A stretch of DNA of 64,000 nucleotides from Flavobacteriaceae bacterium PS02336 (GCA_029960065.1 JASCOF010000012.1:25206-89205); one strand, 5' to 3'; shown: positions 16,540 through 25,538, counted from the first letter of the stretch. Numbers and translations: made by a program. Notes: generated by a model not told the origin, from the letters alone.

Positions 16540-19071
16540 ATGCGAAAAATACAGATTCAAATCTTTCTTTTATTTTTTTTAGGTTTTCAGATTTCGTTTG
16601 CACAGCAGCCACAAAAACCAAATTCAGTTGAAATTTATAATCAAATCAAAAAATTAAACTTTTTAGGTTCTGTTTTATATGTTGCTGCCCATCCTGATGA
16701 TGAAAATACTAGAATGATTTCTTATTTGGCTAATGATATGAATGCGAGAACGGGTTATTTATCTCTAACCCGCGGTGATGGAGGACAAAATTTAATTGGA
16801 TCGCAATTACGCGAATTGTTAGGTGTTATAAGAACTCAGGAATTAATTGAAGCACGAAAAATAGATGGCGGAGAACAGTTTTTTTCGCGTGCAAATGATT
16901 TTGGCTTTTCAAAAAATCCTGATGAAACTTTAGACATCTGGGATAAAAATAAAGTTTTGGCAGATGTAGTTTGGACCATAAGAAAATTTCAGCCGGATAT
17001 TATTATTAATAGGTTTGATCACCGTTCTCCGGGGACAACTCACGGACATCACACCTCTTCAGCAATGCTAAGTGTGGAAAGTTTTAAATTAACAAATGAT
17101 CCTAAAGTTTATCCTGAGCAATTAAAATATGTTACGCCTTGGCAGGTAAAAAGGCAATTTTTTAATCCGTCTTGGTGGTTTTATGGAAGTCAGGAAAAAT
17201 TTGACGCCGCTAATAAATCAAAATTCACCAAACTAGAAACTGGTGTTTATTATACTGGAATCGGAAAATCGAATCAGGAAATCGCTGCTTTAAGCCGAAG
17301 CCGTCATCAATCACAAGGCTTTGGCAGTACTGGTGTTCGTGGTGATGAAACCGAATATTTAGAGCTTATTAACGGAGAAAGTCCAAAAGAACGCGATAAT
17401 TTATTTGATGGAATTGACACCAGCTGGAATCGCGTTAAAAATGGGAAACCAATTGGCGATTTGATTGCTAAAATTATTTCAAATTACAATTTCAGTAATC
17501 CATCTGCAAGCATTCCAGATTTAGTAAAAGTATATTCTATGATTGAAGCTTTAGAAGACACACACTGGAAAACGATTAAAAGTACTGCTATTAAAAATAT
17601 CATAGCTTCCTGCTCTGGTCTTTATCTTGAAGCAGTTTCAAACGAACAAGAAGCGACCCCAGGAAGCACTATAAAACTAACTCTCGAAGCTATAAACAGA
17701 TGTTCCGTTGATATGCAGTTAGTAAGCGTAACAACATTACCTGACAACAAAACTATTTCTCAAAACAGTGTTTTAAAAAACAATAACGACCAAAAAATCA
17801 ATCTTCAGCTACAGCTTCCTGCTGCTATTGAATACACACAGCCATATTGGCTAAAAGAAAAAGCAAGTGTTGGAATGTACACAGTTTCGAATCAGGAAAT
17901 TATTGGAATTCCAGACATCATTAGAGACACAAAAGTTGTTTTTAATGTAAAAATAAGCGGTGTTGAAATTCCGTTTGAAAGAACTGTTGTTTACAAATAC
18001 AATGACGGCGTGAAAGGAGAAATGTATAATTTCTTAGATATAGTTCCAGAAGTTACCACTTCAATTTTGGAAAGAGTTTTGATTTTCAGAGACACCAAAA
18101 GCAAAATGATTCCAGTAAAAGTTCGTGCTGGAAAAGATGATGTTAAAGGAAATTTACAATTAGAATTACCAAAAAGCTGGAGCGTTTCTCCAAAAGAAAT
18201 TCCGTTTGCTTTAGATAAAAAGGGAAATGAACAGATATTTTACTTTGAAGTAACACCACCTGTTAATCCTGAAGAAGTTACGGCAAAAAGTGTGGCTATA
18301 GTTGATAATAAACGTTTTGATAAAGACCAAACAATTATTGATTTCAGTCATATTACCAAACAAATGGTTTTAAAACCAGCTGAATCCAAATGCATTAGAA
18401 TTGATTTAAAAACTTCTGGTGATGCTATTGCCTATATTATGGGTGCCGGCGATGAAGTACCGGAGAGCCTAACGCAGATGGGGTATAAAGTTTCTATTTT
18501 AAAACCAGAAGAAATCACGCCTGAAAAATTAGATTCATTCAGCACCGTTATTACAGGAATTCGTGCTTACAATACTGTTAATGCATTAGCGAATAAGCAA
18601 AATATTCTTTTCAATTTTGTAAAAGGCGGCAAAAATATGATTGTACAATACAACACAAACGGAAAATTGGTTACAGATAAAATTGCTCCATATCCTTTAA
18701 AACTATCCAATGATCGTGTAACCGAAGAAAATGCTAAAATAACTTTTCTAGCACCAAATCATCCGGTTTTAAATACGCCGAATAAAATTAGTTCAAAAGA
18801 CTTTGAAGGCTGGACACAAGAACAAGGTTTGTATTATCCTAATGAATACGATCCTGCCTTCACTCCTATTATTTCGTCTCATGATAAAGGAGAATCTGCT
18901 AAAGATGGAGCATTGTTAGTCGCTCCATATGGAAAAGGATATTATATTTACACTGGTTTAAGCTTCTTTAGAGAATTACCGGAAGGAGTTTCTGGTGCTT
19001 ATCGATTATTATCAAATATTATTTCGTTGAAACAGCCTCTTGAAGCCCCAAAACAAGACATAAAACAATAA
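16540..19071 (+). CDS. secreted PIG-L/LmbE family deacetylase, multidomain
   Basis: The 843-residue protein has a signal peptide (1-21, ISFAQQ) and an N-terminal PIG-L domain (about 40-290) with the zinc motif AHPDDE (50-55) and the distal histidines in THGHHTSS (168-171). These enzymes remove acetyl groups from N-acetylglucosamine derivatives. The remainder holds beta-sandwich, NEW3-like regions (about 360-600) and an alpha/beta domain with a GATase-like look (about 630-820). It probably acts on sugar conjugates outside the inner membrane. A 35-residue membrane peptide starts 3 bases after its stop, and a sodium:solute symporter follows, suggesting that the product of deacetylation is imported. 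Confidence 0.88.
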   Translation: MRKIQIQIFLLFFLGFQISFAQQPQKPNSVEIYNQIKKLNFLGSVLYVAAHPDDENTRMISYLANDMNARTGYLSLTRGDGGQNLIGSQLRELLGVIRTQELIEARKIDGGEQFFSRANDFGFSKNPDETLDIWDKNKVLADVVWTIRKFQPDIIINRFDHRSPGTTHGHHTSSAMLSVESFKLTNDPKVYPEQLKYVTPWQVKRQFFNPSWWFYGSQEKFDAANKSKFTKLETGVYYTGIGKSNQEIAALSRSRHQSQGFGSTGVRGDETEYLELINGESPKERDNLFDGIDTSWNRVKNGKPIGDLIAKIISNYNFSNPSASIPDLVKVYSMIEALEDTHWKTIKSTAIKNIIASCSGLYLEAVSNEQEATPGSTIKLTLEAINRCSVDMQLVSVTTLPDNKTISQNSVLKNNNDQKINLQLQLPAAIEYTQPYWLKEKASVGMYTVSNQEIIGIPDIIRDTKVVFNVKISGVEIPFERTVVYKYNDGVKGEMYNFLDIVPEVTTSILERVLIFRDTKSKMIPVKVRAGKDDVKGNLQLELPKSWSVSPKEIPFALDKKGNEQIFYFEVTPPVNPEEVTAKSVAIVDNKRFDKDQTIIDFSHITKQMVLKPAESKCIRIDLKTSGDAIAYIMGAGDEVPESLTQMGYKVSILKPEEITPEKLDSFSTVITGIRAYNTVNALANKQNILFNFVKGGKNMIVQYNTNGKLVTDKIAPYPLKLSNDRVTEENAKITFLAPNHPVLNTPNKISSKDFEGWTQEQGLYYPNEYDPAFTPIISSHDKGESAKDGALLVAPYGKGYYIYTGLSFFRELPEGVSGAYRLLSNIISLKQPLEAPKQDIKQ

Positions 19072-19074
19072 AAA

Positions 19075-19182
19075 ATGGAAGCTAAAAAACAAAAAAAATG
19101 GAAAAAAAGCTACACCTATGTTTTGGTCGCTAATGCAATTTATATTGCTATCTTTTTCTTAATCATGCAATTATACTCTTAA
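19075..19182 (+). CDS. 35-residue single-span membrane peptide
   Basis: ATG at 19075 opens a 35-codon frame that fits the operon exactly: it starts 3 bases after the PIG-L stop and ends 3 bases before the symporter ATG. The product is MEAKKQKKWKKSY, a strongly basic cytoplasmic head, followed by one hydrophobic span (about residues 14-32, YVLVANAIYIAIFFLIMQL). The placement resembles the small subunits that accompany some SSS-type transporters. I infer it is a symporter accessory peptide. It is too short for usual gene callers. Confidence 0.72.
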   Translation: MEAKKQKKWKKSYTYVLVANAIYIAIFFLIMQLYS

Positions 19183-19185
19183 CCT

Positions 19186-20910
19186 ATGCAGCTATTTGAC
19201 TGGATCGTACTTATTGTAACCTTATTATTTATTGTTGGATACGGCTCGTGGAAAACTAGAGGAAGTAAAAACGTTGAAGATTTCATTTTAGGAAATAACG
19301 AAACGCCTTGGTATACTGTGGGACTTTCTGTAATGGCAACGCAGGCCAGCGCGATTACATTTTTGTCGACTCCCGGACAAGCTTATCATGACGGAATGGG
19401 TTTTGTGCAGTTCTATTTCGGACTGCCGATTGCTATGGTTGTTATTTGTTTGACTTTCATTCCGCTTTATCATAAAAGTAAAGTTTATACGGCTTATGAA
19501 TTTTTAGAAAAAAGATTTGATGTTAAAACGCGTTCTCTTGCAGCCATTTTATTTTTAGTCCAAAGAGGTTTAGGAACAGGATTAACGATTTATGCTCCTG
19601 CTATTATTTTATCTGCTATTCTTGGATGGAACTTAACAATAATGAACATCATCATTGGGGTTTTAGTAATCATATATACATTTTCTGGAGGTACAAAAGC
19701 GGTAAACGTAACGCAGAAACAGCAGATGTTTGTAATTATGTCTGGAATGTTTATCACGTTTTTCCTTATTCTGCATTATCTGCCAAACGATATGACTTTT
19801 AACAGCGCGCTTCATATTGCCGGAGCAAATGATAAAATGAATATAGTAGATTTCTCTTTTGATCCAGAAGAAAAGTATACAATTTGGAGCGGTATAACTG
19901 GAGGTTTCTTTTTGGCACTCGCTTATTTTGGAACAGATCAATCTCAGGTTGGACGCTATTTATCAGGGAAATCAGTTCGCGAAAGTCAGATGGGATTAAT
20001 TATGAACGGACTTTTAAAAGTTCCAATGCAGTTCTTTATTCTTTTGACTGGAGTTATGGTTTTTGTGTTTTTTCAATTCAATCCTGTTCCGTTAAATTTT
20101 AATCCGAATAATAAAATAGCTATTGAAAAATCGGCTTTTAAAGAAGAATATGCTGTACTTGAAAAAAGACTGGAAAAACTGTCTGAAGATAAAAAAGTAA
20201 TTAATTTATTGTATATCGATCAGCTAAATCAAGATTATGACAATCCAATTTTACGTAAAGAATTGGTTGCATTATCGAATAAGGAAAAAGACCTTCGAGA
20301 CAAAGCAAAAGAAATAATTTCGAGAGCCGATAACAATGCTGAAACCAATGATAAGGATTATGTGTTTTTTCACTTTATTCTAAATTATTTGCCAAAAGGT
20401 TTAATCGGATTGCTATTGGCTGTAATCCTTTCTGCAGCTATGTCATCTACAGCTTCTGGATTGACTGCTTTGGCTTCTACAACGGCAATTGACATTTACA
20501 AACGAAATGTAAAAAGCGAAAAATCTGAAAAGCATTATCTAAATGCTACAAAATTCTTCACGCTTTTTTGGGGAGTTATAGCGATACTTTTTGCCTGTGT
20601 AGGAACTTTGTTTGAAAACTTAATTCAATTGGTAAACATTATTGGTTCTATATTTTACGGAACCGTTTTAGGAATATTTTTGGTCGCTTTTTATACTAAA
20701 AGAGTTCAGGCTAAATCAATGTTTATAAGTGCAATTATTAGTCAGCTTACCATTTTTGTGATTTATTACTTTATGGTTTACAATCAGGAAAAATTGGGTT
20801 ATTTGTGGCTGAATTTTATTGGAGCTACTTTGACAATTGTTTTAGCGGTCATACTGCAGTTTTTGTTTTTTAACGGAAATTCGAAAGACAACGAATTAGT
20901 TTCAGAGTAA
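19186..20910 (+). CDS. sodium:solute symporter (SSS family)
   Basis: The 574-residue protein has about 13 membrane spans of the SSS/LeuT fold. The N-terminal region has the family features GYGSWKTRGSKNVEDFILGN and a TQASAITFLSTPGQAYHDG segment corresponding to the sodium site, and later ALAYFGTDQSQVGRYLSGKS. A charged soluble insertion (about 310-390) separates the late spans, common in Bacteroidota members. The substrate is unknown; the neighbouring PIG-L deacetylase suggests a sugar or sugar acid. Confidence 0.92.
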   Translation: MQLFDWIVLIVTLLFIVGYGSWKTRGSKNVEDFILGNNETPWYTVGLSVMATQASAITFLSTPGQAYHDGMGFVQFYFGLPIAMVVICLTFIPLYHKSKVYTAYEFLEKRFDVKTRSLAAILFLVQRGLGTGLTIYAPAIILSAILGWNLTIMNIIIGVLVIIYTFSGGTKAVNVTQKQQMFVIMSGMFITFFLILHYLPNDMTFNSALHIAGANDKMNIVDFSFDPEEKYTIWSGITGGFFLALAYFGTDQSQVGRYLSGKSVRESQMGLIMNGLLKVPMQFFILLTGVMVFVFFQFNPVPLNFNPNNKIAIEKSAFKEEYAVLEKRLEKLSEDKKVINLLYIDQLNQDYDNPILRKELVALSNKEKDLRDKAKEIISRADNNAETNDKDYVFFHFILNYLPKGLIGLLLAVILSAAMSSTASGLTALASTTAIDIYKRNVKSEKSEKHYLNATKFFTLFWGVIAILFACVGTLFENLIQLVNIIGSIFYGTVLGIFLVAFYTKRVQAKSMFISAIISQLTIFVIYYFMVYNQEKLGYLWLNFIGATLTIVLAVILQFLFFNGNSKDNELVSE

Positions 20911-21405
20911 GTGAAAAAAGAAATATTATTCATATTATTGATTTTATTCTGCTTAAAAGCCGAAAGCCAAAATATCGGAGAGAATGAAATAATTGATGAT
21001 AATTCACTTTCAGCACAACTTTTTACAAAGTGTTTTACTAATTTAAATCAAGGTTTTGAAATATTTGAAAAATATCCTGCTTTAAAAAGTAAAAAAATAC
21101 AGTTTTGTTCTTTACTTGAATGCATGTTTTTAAACGCTTATAAAGAAGATGATATAAAACTTGCTGCAGAAAAAAGATTAATTGGTATTGCGACTCAACT
21201 TTATAATGAAGGAACTCCTGTATATTTAATTATGGGATCGGATAGTTATCTAACGGCTAAAGAAAGGAATAAAAATTTAGAAGATAACAACCATATTGTT
21301 TACATTAGTTATGGAGAATGTATAAATCCTTTATATTTAAGGGAAGCTGCAGAAATTGTAAATAAACAAACCTATTTTTTGATTAATAAAACTCTTTCAA
21401 AATAA
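20911..21405 (+). CDS. small secreted protein of unknown function
   Basis: The 164-residue frame starts with GTG directly after the stop codon of the symporter gene, so it is probably translated by coupling. Residues 1-19 are a signal peptide (ILFILLILFCLKAESQ). The mature part is mostly helical in appearance, with three cysteines in CFTNLNQ, QFCSLLECMF. No family is recognised. It is followed by an RNA-like repeat element rather than a simple terminator. Confidence 0.7.
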   Translation: MKKEILFILLILFCLKAESQNIGENEIIDDNSLSAQLFTKCFTNLNQGFEIFEKYPALKSKKIQFCSLLECMFLNAYKEDDIKLAAEKRLIGIATQLYNEGTPVYLIMGSDSYLTAKERNKNLEDNNHIVYISYGECINPLYLREAAEIVNKQTYFLINKTLSK

Positions 21406-21417
21406 ACGTATTGCCCT

Positions 21418-21496
21418 AGCCCTGATGGAAGCGGCATCCTTTTTCTGGCTCCTTTAGCCAGGAAAAGATATAGCGGACAGCAGGTATCAGCTCCTT
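21418..21496 (+). ncRNA. structured RNA-like intergenic element, copy 1
   Basis: The element begins AGCCCTGATGGAAGCGGCAT, holds a 12-base-pair hairpin (21439-21450 with 21456-21467, one wobble) and ends GCGGACAGCAGG. CCTG near the start can pair with CAGG near the end to close the structure. A second copy lies on the minus strand at 39975-40060, with compensatory changes. It resembles the abundant Flavo-1 RNA motif described in Flavobacteria; that identification is from memory and would need a covariance-model search. Confidence 0.65.
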
Positions 21497-21629
21497 AAAA
21501 TAAATATGATAAAAGTAAAATCAAAAATAATTCTTCTTTAATTGTAAGCAAAAAATACTACATTAGTCGTACGAAAAATAATCTTAAAAGATTAACCAAA
21601 AACAACCTTCAACCAAACCAAAGTTGTAA

Positions 21630-22232
21630 ATGAAAATTTCAGACGATCTAGAAAAATTATTACCATTTGGGTATCTTTTCTTAATTTTAATGGGAATCCT
21701 AAAGGACAGTATTTATTATTATCAATTCGGGATTAATATATTAAGATACTCCACTATAATGGATGTACTAATTAGTCCAATAGCCGAATTCACTTCAAAT
21801 CCCATTATTTTATTTGCCATAATTACGCTTTTTATACTGCACTTTTATCTTCCTAGATATTTGGCAAATAATAAAGACAAACCATTTGTTAAAAGATCTT
21901 TTGAATTAAAATCAACTGATGAATTATCTGAATCAGAAACTAAAAGTTATTATAATGGTATTGCGATAAAATCTCTTGTAGTTTTTTTATTGTCATTTTT
22001 TTTAGGTTATGGATTAGCAGGCGGTTATTTTACTACCAAAAAATTTAAAGAAAATAGATTGGAGTATAGCTATCAATTGGATTTTAATGAAGGTGAATCG
22101 AAAAATGTATTTTTAATTGGTAACAACAGCCTTTATTATTTCTATTTTGTAAAAGGAGATAAAAAAGTAAAAATTACACCTCTATCATCAATAAAAAACA
22201 TTGAACTTATTGAAAATAAAATGATTGATTAA
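21630..22232 (+). CDS. membrane protein of unknown function
   Basis: The 200-residue protein has three hydrophobic segments (about 12-30, 48-75 and 113-130) and a C-terminal soluble part with a predicted beta character (LDFNEGESKNVFLIGNNSLYY). No family is recognised. It is preceded by about 130 bases of A-rich DNA and is 26 bases upstream of the MCP-like sensor gene, so the two may be co-transcribed. Hydrophobic pattern and codon use match its neighbours. Confidence 0.65.
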   Translation: MKISDDLEKLLPFGYLFLILMGILKDSIYYYQFGINILRYSTIMDVLISPIAEFTSNPIILFAIITLFILHFYLPRYLANNKDKPFVKRSFELKSTDELSESETKSYYNGIAIKSLVVFLLSFFLGYGLAGGYFTTKKFKENRLEYSYQLDFNEGESKNVFLIGNNSLYYFYFVKGDKKVKITPLSSIKNIELIENKMID

Positions 22233-22258
22233 ACTTCTTTACCTCTAAAAGCATCGCT

Positions 22259-22885
22259 ATGAAAGATTTAAAAAAATACAGCAATAAGACTAAAGCTGCT
22301 TTTATTCTCTTAATCGTAATGCTTTTAATTTTGTTAGGAAACTTCAATACGCTTCAAAATTCTAAAAATGTAAACGATAATATAAATGCGATTTACAAAG
22401 ATCGTTTGGTTGTTGCACATTATATTTTTCAATATTCTAAACAGCTCCATTTCATTAAGACCGAAGCTGAAAAGCTGAATCTAAGCGATAATGCAAAAAG
22501 GACTGAGATTATCCATACTTTGGATATTGTTCATAATATAGATGATTTGTATGCGAAAACAGTTTTAACAAACAAAGAGAAACAATACTTTGATGCTTTT
22601 TTAATTTCCTGTAAAGAAATCAATAATCAGGTTGAAAATAAAAACTGGACACAAATTATTGCTTCGAGCGAAGAAGCATTAAAAACTTTAGAAGCATTAT
22701 CTCAAATCCAGATTGAAGAAGGAAAAGCAAAATTAGCTGCTGCGAATGCAATGTACAGCAAAAACAATAGCATTGGACAATTACAGATTGCCTTGCTAAT
22801 TATTTTAGGAGGCATTACTTTTTATCTGTTGATTAAAAAAATAAAGAAAACGATAAAAATTCCTGAGCCTCCAAGTATGAATTAA
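22259..22885 (+). CDS. four-helix-bundle (4HB_MCP-like) membrane protein
   Basis: The 208-residue protein has an N-terminal span (about 13-29), a periplasmic region of about 140 residues that is entirely helical, and a second span (about 174-191) followed by a short basic tail. This matches the ligand-binding four-helix bundle of chemoreceptors and sensor kinases, but there is no HAMP, kinase or methyl-accepting domain behind it. No chemotaxis gene is near. It may be a stand-alone sensor or structural protein of this lineage. Confidence 0.68.
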   Translation: MKDLKKYSNKTKAAFILLIVMLLILLGNFNTLQNSKNVNDNINAIYKDRLVVAHYIFQYSKQLHFIKTEAEKLNLSDNAKRTEIIHTLDIVHNIDDLYAKTVLTNKEKQYFDAFLISCKEINNQVENKNWTQIIASSEEALKTLEALSQIQIEEGKAKLAAANAMYSKNNSIGQLQIALLIILGGITFYLLIKKIKKTIKIPEPPSMN

Positions 22886-22920
22886 ATTTCCAATTCTAGA
22901 ATTCTTGGGTAATAAAAATT

Positions 22921-23032
22921 TAAACGCAAAGAACGCAAAGTTTTTAATATACTTAATTTATTAAAACGCAAAGAACGCAAAGCTTTGCCTTAAATCTTTG
23001 CGGACTTTGCGTAATTCCTTGCGAGCTTTGCG
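22921..23032. repeat. ACGCAAAG / CTTTGCG repeat cluster
   Basis: AACGCAAAGAACGCAAAG occurs twice (about 22923 and 22965), followed by inverted copies (CTTTGCG, ACTTTGCGT, GCTTTGCGG) up to about 23032. Together they can fold into alternative hairpins. This is a low-complexity intergenic repeat family, not coding. Confidence 0.6.
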
Positions 23033-23071
23033 GTTAAAAAAAAATTCCAAAACCCGAAAGCTTTGGAATTT
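23033..23071 (-). terminator. terminator of the DUF2911 gene
   Basis: A 10-base stem (23042-23051 with 23062-23071) is followed on the minus strand by a run of T. Confidence 0.82.
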
Positions 23072-23110
23072 GTAATTTATATATTGAAATTTATAATTCG
23101 AAGAATTATT

Positions 23111-23953
23111 TTATCTGCTCCACTCAGCGATACTGTCTTTATTTAATTTTACGTAATCTGAATTGTTAGCAGCTTCCGCAGCAGCTAAAGAAGCTTTTGC
23201 TGTTTCGATTGCGCCTTTTTTATCTCCTTGTTTTGCTTGGATCAAAGATTTTAATCTAGAAACATAATATGGTTTATCTGAACTTAGATCAAGAGCTTTG
23301 TCTACATAAGTTCTTGCCGTTTCGATATTTCCATTTGCTTGAAATAAATACTGAGATGCCGCATAATAATCATTCCAAGTTGGACCAGCCAATGCTTTAT
23401 CGATACTTGCTGTAGCAATTTTAGCTGTCGGAACTTCAAATTTCAAAGCAACGTGAGAGTTTTCCCAAGCCATTTCTAAATATCCAAAATTTGGATCCAA
23501 ACCGTTAATTCCAATTGTGAAAGTCTCAACAGGAGTTGGTAATGCATCTTCTTTTACAGTAGTTTTTAAAGCTACATAAGCCTCGCTCCAGTTCTCTGGT
23601 AATCCCCAATTATCTGTAGAAAGATAGAAAATTACATCCCAGCTTTCAATTCTAGGAACTGTATAAATTGCATATTTTCCTTTCTTTAATGTCTTACCAT
23701 CGATTACTACATCGTCACCAAAGTTGATTATAGTATTTTCATTAGCTCCAGTTCTCCATAATTTTCCAAATGGAACTAAATTTCCAAAAACAGCTCTTCC
23801 TCTTGCACCTGGTCTTGAATAAGTAACTTCAACATCAGTTAAACCAACAGTTTGTTTAATATATCCTTTTGGACTCGCTTGCGGCGTTTTTACTTGTGCT
23901 TCTGATGCTAATGGCGCTAAAATCAGGGCGAAAGCAATAAGTAGTTTTTTCAT
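23111..23953 (-). CDS. DUF2911 secreted protein with TPR-like C-terminus
   Basis: The 280-residue protein has a signal peptide (1-19, LASEAQ) and a DUF2911 domain (about 25-175) with the hallmark blocks SRPGARGRAVFG, GKLWRTGANE and KKGKYAIYTVP. The C-terminal 90 residues contain two helical repeats (AARTYVDKALDLS-like and KGAIETAKASLAAAE) that look like TPRs. The function of DUF2911 is unknown. The gene is monocistronic with its own terminator. Confidence 0.88.
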   Translation of the reverse strand: MKKLLIAFALILAPLASEAQVKTPQASPKGYIKQTVGLTDVEVTYSRPGARGRAVFGNLVPFGKLWRTGANENTIINFGDDVVIDGKTLKKGKYAIYTVPRIESWDVIFYLSTDNWGLPENWSEAYVALKTTVKEDALPTPVETFTIGINGLDPNFGYLEMAWENSHVALKFEVPTAKIATASIDKALAGPTWNDYYAASQYLFQANGNIETARTYVDKALDLSSDKPYYVSRLKSLIQAKQGDKKGAIETAKASLAAAEAANNSDYVKLNKDSIAEWSR

Positions 23954-24023
23954 TTTTACGTTTTTTTTATTTTATCCAAATTTACAAATTCAATTAGCGA
24001 ACAAATGTTAAATTTTATATAAT

Positions 24024-24686
24024 TCAAGCTTCGATCTGTGATATTTTTTGAGCATTTAACTCATTAAAATGATCTATAACCAAGTCTGCTTCTGATAAAT
24101 CCTGCAAATTCGAATGTTCGCTTTTGTAACCCACACAATATATTCCAGCAGCCTTTGCCGCTTTTATGCCATTTGTGCTGTCTTCAATTATAATGCAGTT
24201 TTCTTTTGGAGCTGCAGATAAAGAGGCAGCATGATTAAATATGGCCGGATTTGGTTTCGACTGCGGAAAATCTTCCCCGCTAACAATGTCTGTAAAATAT
24301 TGGTGCAGATTGAACCTTGTAAAAACACGATCAATAGTTACTTTAGATGCAGATGAAGCTAAAATTAATTGTATTCCGTTGTTATACAAATCTTTAATCA
24401 AATCTTCCACACCTTCCAAAAGATATAAATCTTCTTTGGTATCAAAAGCATCATTGAAAATATTTCGCTTACGCTGAATTAAATCTTCCACTTCCTGTTG
24501 TACAGAAGGAAAATAACTTTTTAAAGTCTGAAATGTATTTCTTGTCGAGAATCCTGTAAATGAAGTGTACATTTCTTCTGGTACTTCTATATTTAATTCT
24601 GAAAATTGTAAATAATAAGCATAACGATGAACGGGTTCTGTATCTACAATAACGCCATCCATATCAAAAATTACTGTTTTAATCAT
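24024..24686 (-). CDS. HAD-superfamily hydrolase, beta-phosphoglucomutase-like
   Basis: The 220-residue protein is a subfamily I HAD enzyme with a four-helix cap. Motif I is FDMDGVIVDTEP (Asp8, Asp10), motif II Ser lies in LILASSASK, motif III Lys in SGEDFPQSKPNP, and motif IV in CIIIEDSTNGIKAA. It should hydrolyse or isomerise a small sugar phosphate such as 2-deoxyglucose-6-phosphate or beta-glucose-1-phosphate; the exact substrate is not clear. No operon partner is obvious, since a repeat separates it from tcdA. Confidence 0.87.
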   Translation of the reverse strand: MIKTVIFDMDGVIVDTEPVHRYAYYLQFSELNIEVPEEMYTSFTGFSTRNTFQTLKSYFPSVQQEVEDLIQRKRNIFNDAFDTKEDLYLLEGVEDLIKDLYNNGIQLILASSASKVTIDRVFTRFNLHQYFTDIVSGEDFPQSKPNPAIFNHAASLSAAPKENCIIIEDSTNGIKAAKAAGIYCVGYKSEHSNLQDLSEADLVIDHFNELNAQKISQIEA

Positions 24687-24692
24687 TTTTTT

Positions 24693-24760
24693 AAGGTAAT
24701 AAGGTTCTAAGGGACAAAGGCTCTAGGTTTTATATTAAACTGAAAACTGTGACTGTCACT
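24693..24760 (-). repeat. second copy of the CAGTTTTCAGT / GAACCTTA repeat
   Basis: Read on the minus strand it gives CAGTTTTCAGTTT, AAAACCTAGAG, CTTTGTCCCTTAGAACCTTA, matching the segment at 8566-8650 in order and spacing. Confidence 0.5.
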
Positions 24761-24762
24761 GC

Positions 24763-25476
24763 TTACTTCGCAAGTAGATGTCTAATCACTGTTTCTGCAG
24801 CATGCAAGCCAAATAATCCTGGCATATAGCTGTTTGTTCCGTAAAATGATTTTTTAAAATTTTTTCCGTCTGTTAGTTTTAAGCTTTTTTCGTCTTGAAT
24901 TTCAGAAGAAAAAACCACTTTCAGTTTATTGATTTTAGCTTCTTTTAAACGCTTACGAATTGTTTTAGAAAAATAACAATTTATCGTTTTAGAAATATCT
25001 GTAACTTTTACTTTAGAAGCTAGCATTTTACCGCCGGCTCCCATACTGCTGATGATTTTTACTCTTTTGCGTTTAGCTGCGATAATCAAATTTAATTTTG
25101 GAGTAATACTGTCGATGCAGTCTAAAACATAATCGAATTCTGGAGAAACAATCTCGAAAGCACGTTCTGGAGAAAGAAATTCCTGCACACGCGTAAGATT
25201 CAATTCTGGATTAATATCCATTAAACGATCGCCGACAATTTTAATTTTTGGCTGTCCAACTGTCGAATGTAAAGCCGGTAATTGTCTATTAATATTAGTA
25301 ATATCTACAACATCTCCGTCAACAATTGTCATGTTTCCTACTCCTGCTCTAGCTAAAAATTCTGCTGCAAAAGATCCAACGCCGCCCAGCCCTACAACTA
25401 AAACGTTAGATTTTTGTAATTTTTCTAATCCTTCTTTCGTGAACAAAAGCTCTGCTCTTTCAGTCCATTCTGCCAT
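24763..25476 (-). CDS. tcdA: tRNA threonylcarbamoyladenosine dehydratase
   Basis: The 237-residue protein is an E1-like ThiF-fold ATPase of the TcdA/CsdL type, which cyclises t6A at position 37 of ANN-decoding tRNAs. It has the ATP-binding loop VVGLGGVGSFAAE (about 27-39), the DGDVVDITNINRQ motif (about 53-65), the Asp in DCIDSITPK and the SSMGAGGKM segment of the family. The length is close to E. coli TcdA (268) but with a shorter C-terminus. Two inverted repeat elements lie just upstream. Confidence 0.9.
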   Translation of the reverse strand: MAEWTERAELLFTKEGLEKLQKSNVLVVGLGGVGSFAAEFLARAGVGNMTIVDGDVVDITNINRQLPALHSTVGQPKIKIVGDRLMDINPELNLTRVQEFLSPERAFEIVSPEFDYVLDCIDSITPKLNLIIAAKRKRVKIISSMGAGGKMLASKVKVTDISKTINCYFSKTIRKRLKEAKINKLKVVFSSEIQDEKSLKLTDGKNFKKSFYGTNSYMPGLFGLHAAETVIRHLLAK

Positions 25477-25538
25477 ATATTCTCTATTGTTATTTTTATG
25501 TTTGTTTTTGTTTTTTTTGTTTCAGGTTTCAGGTTTTG

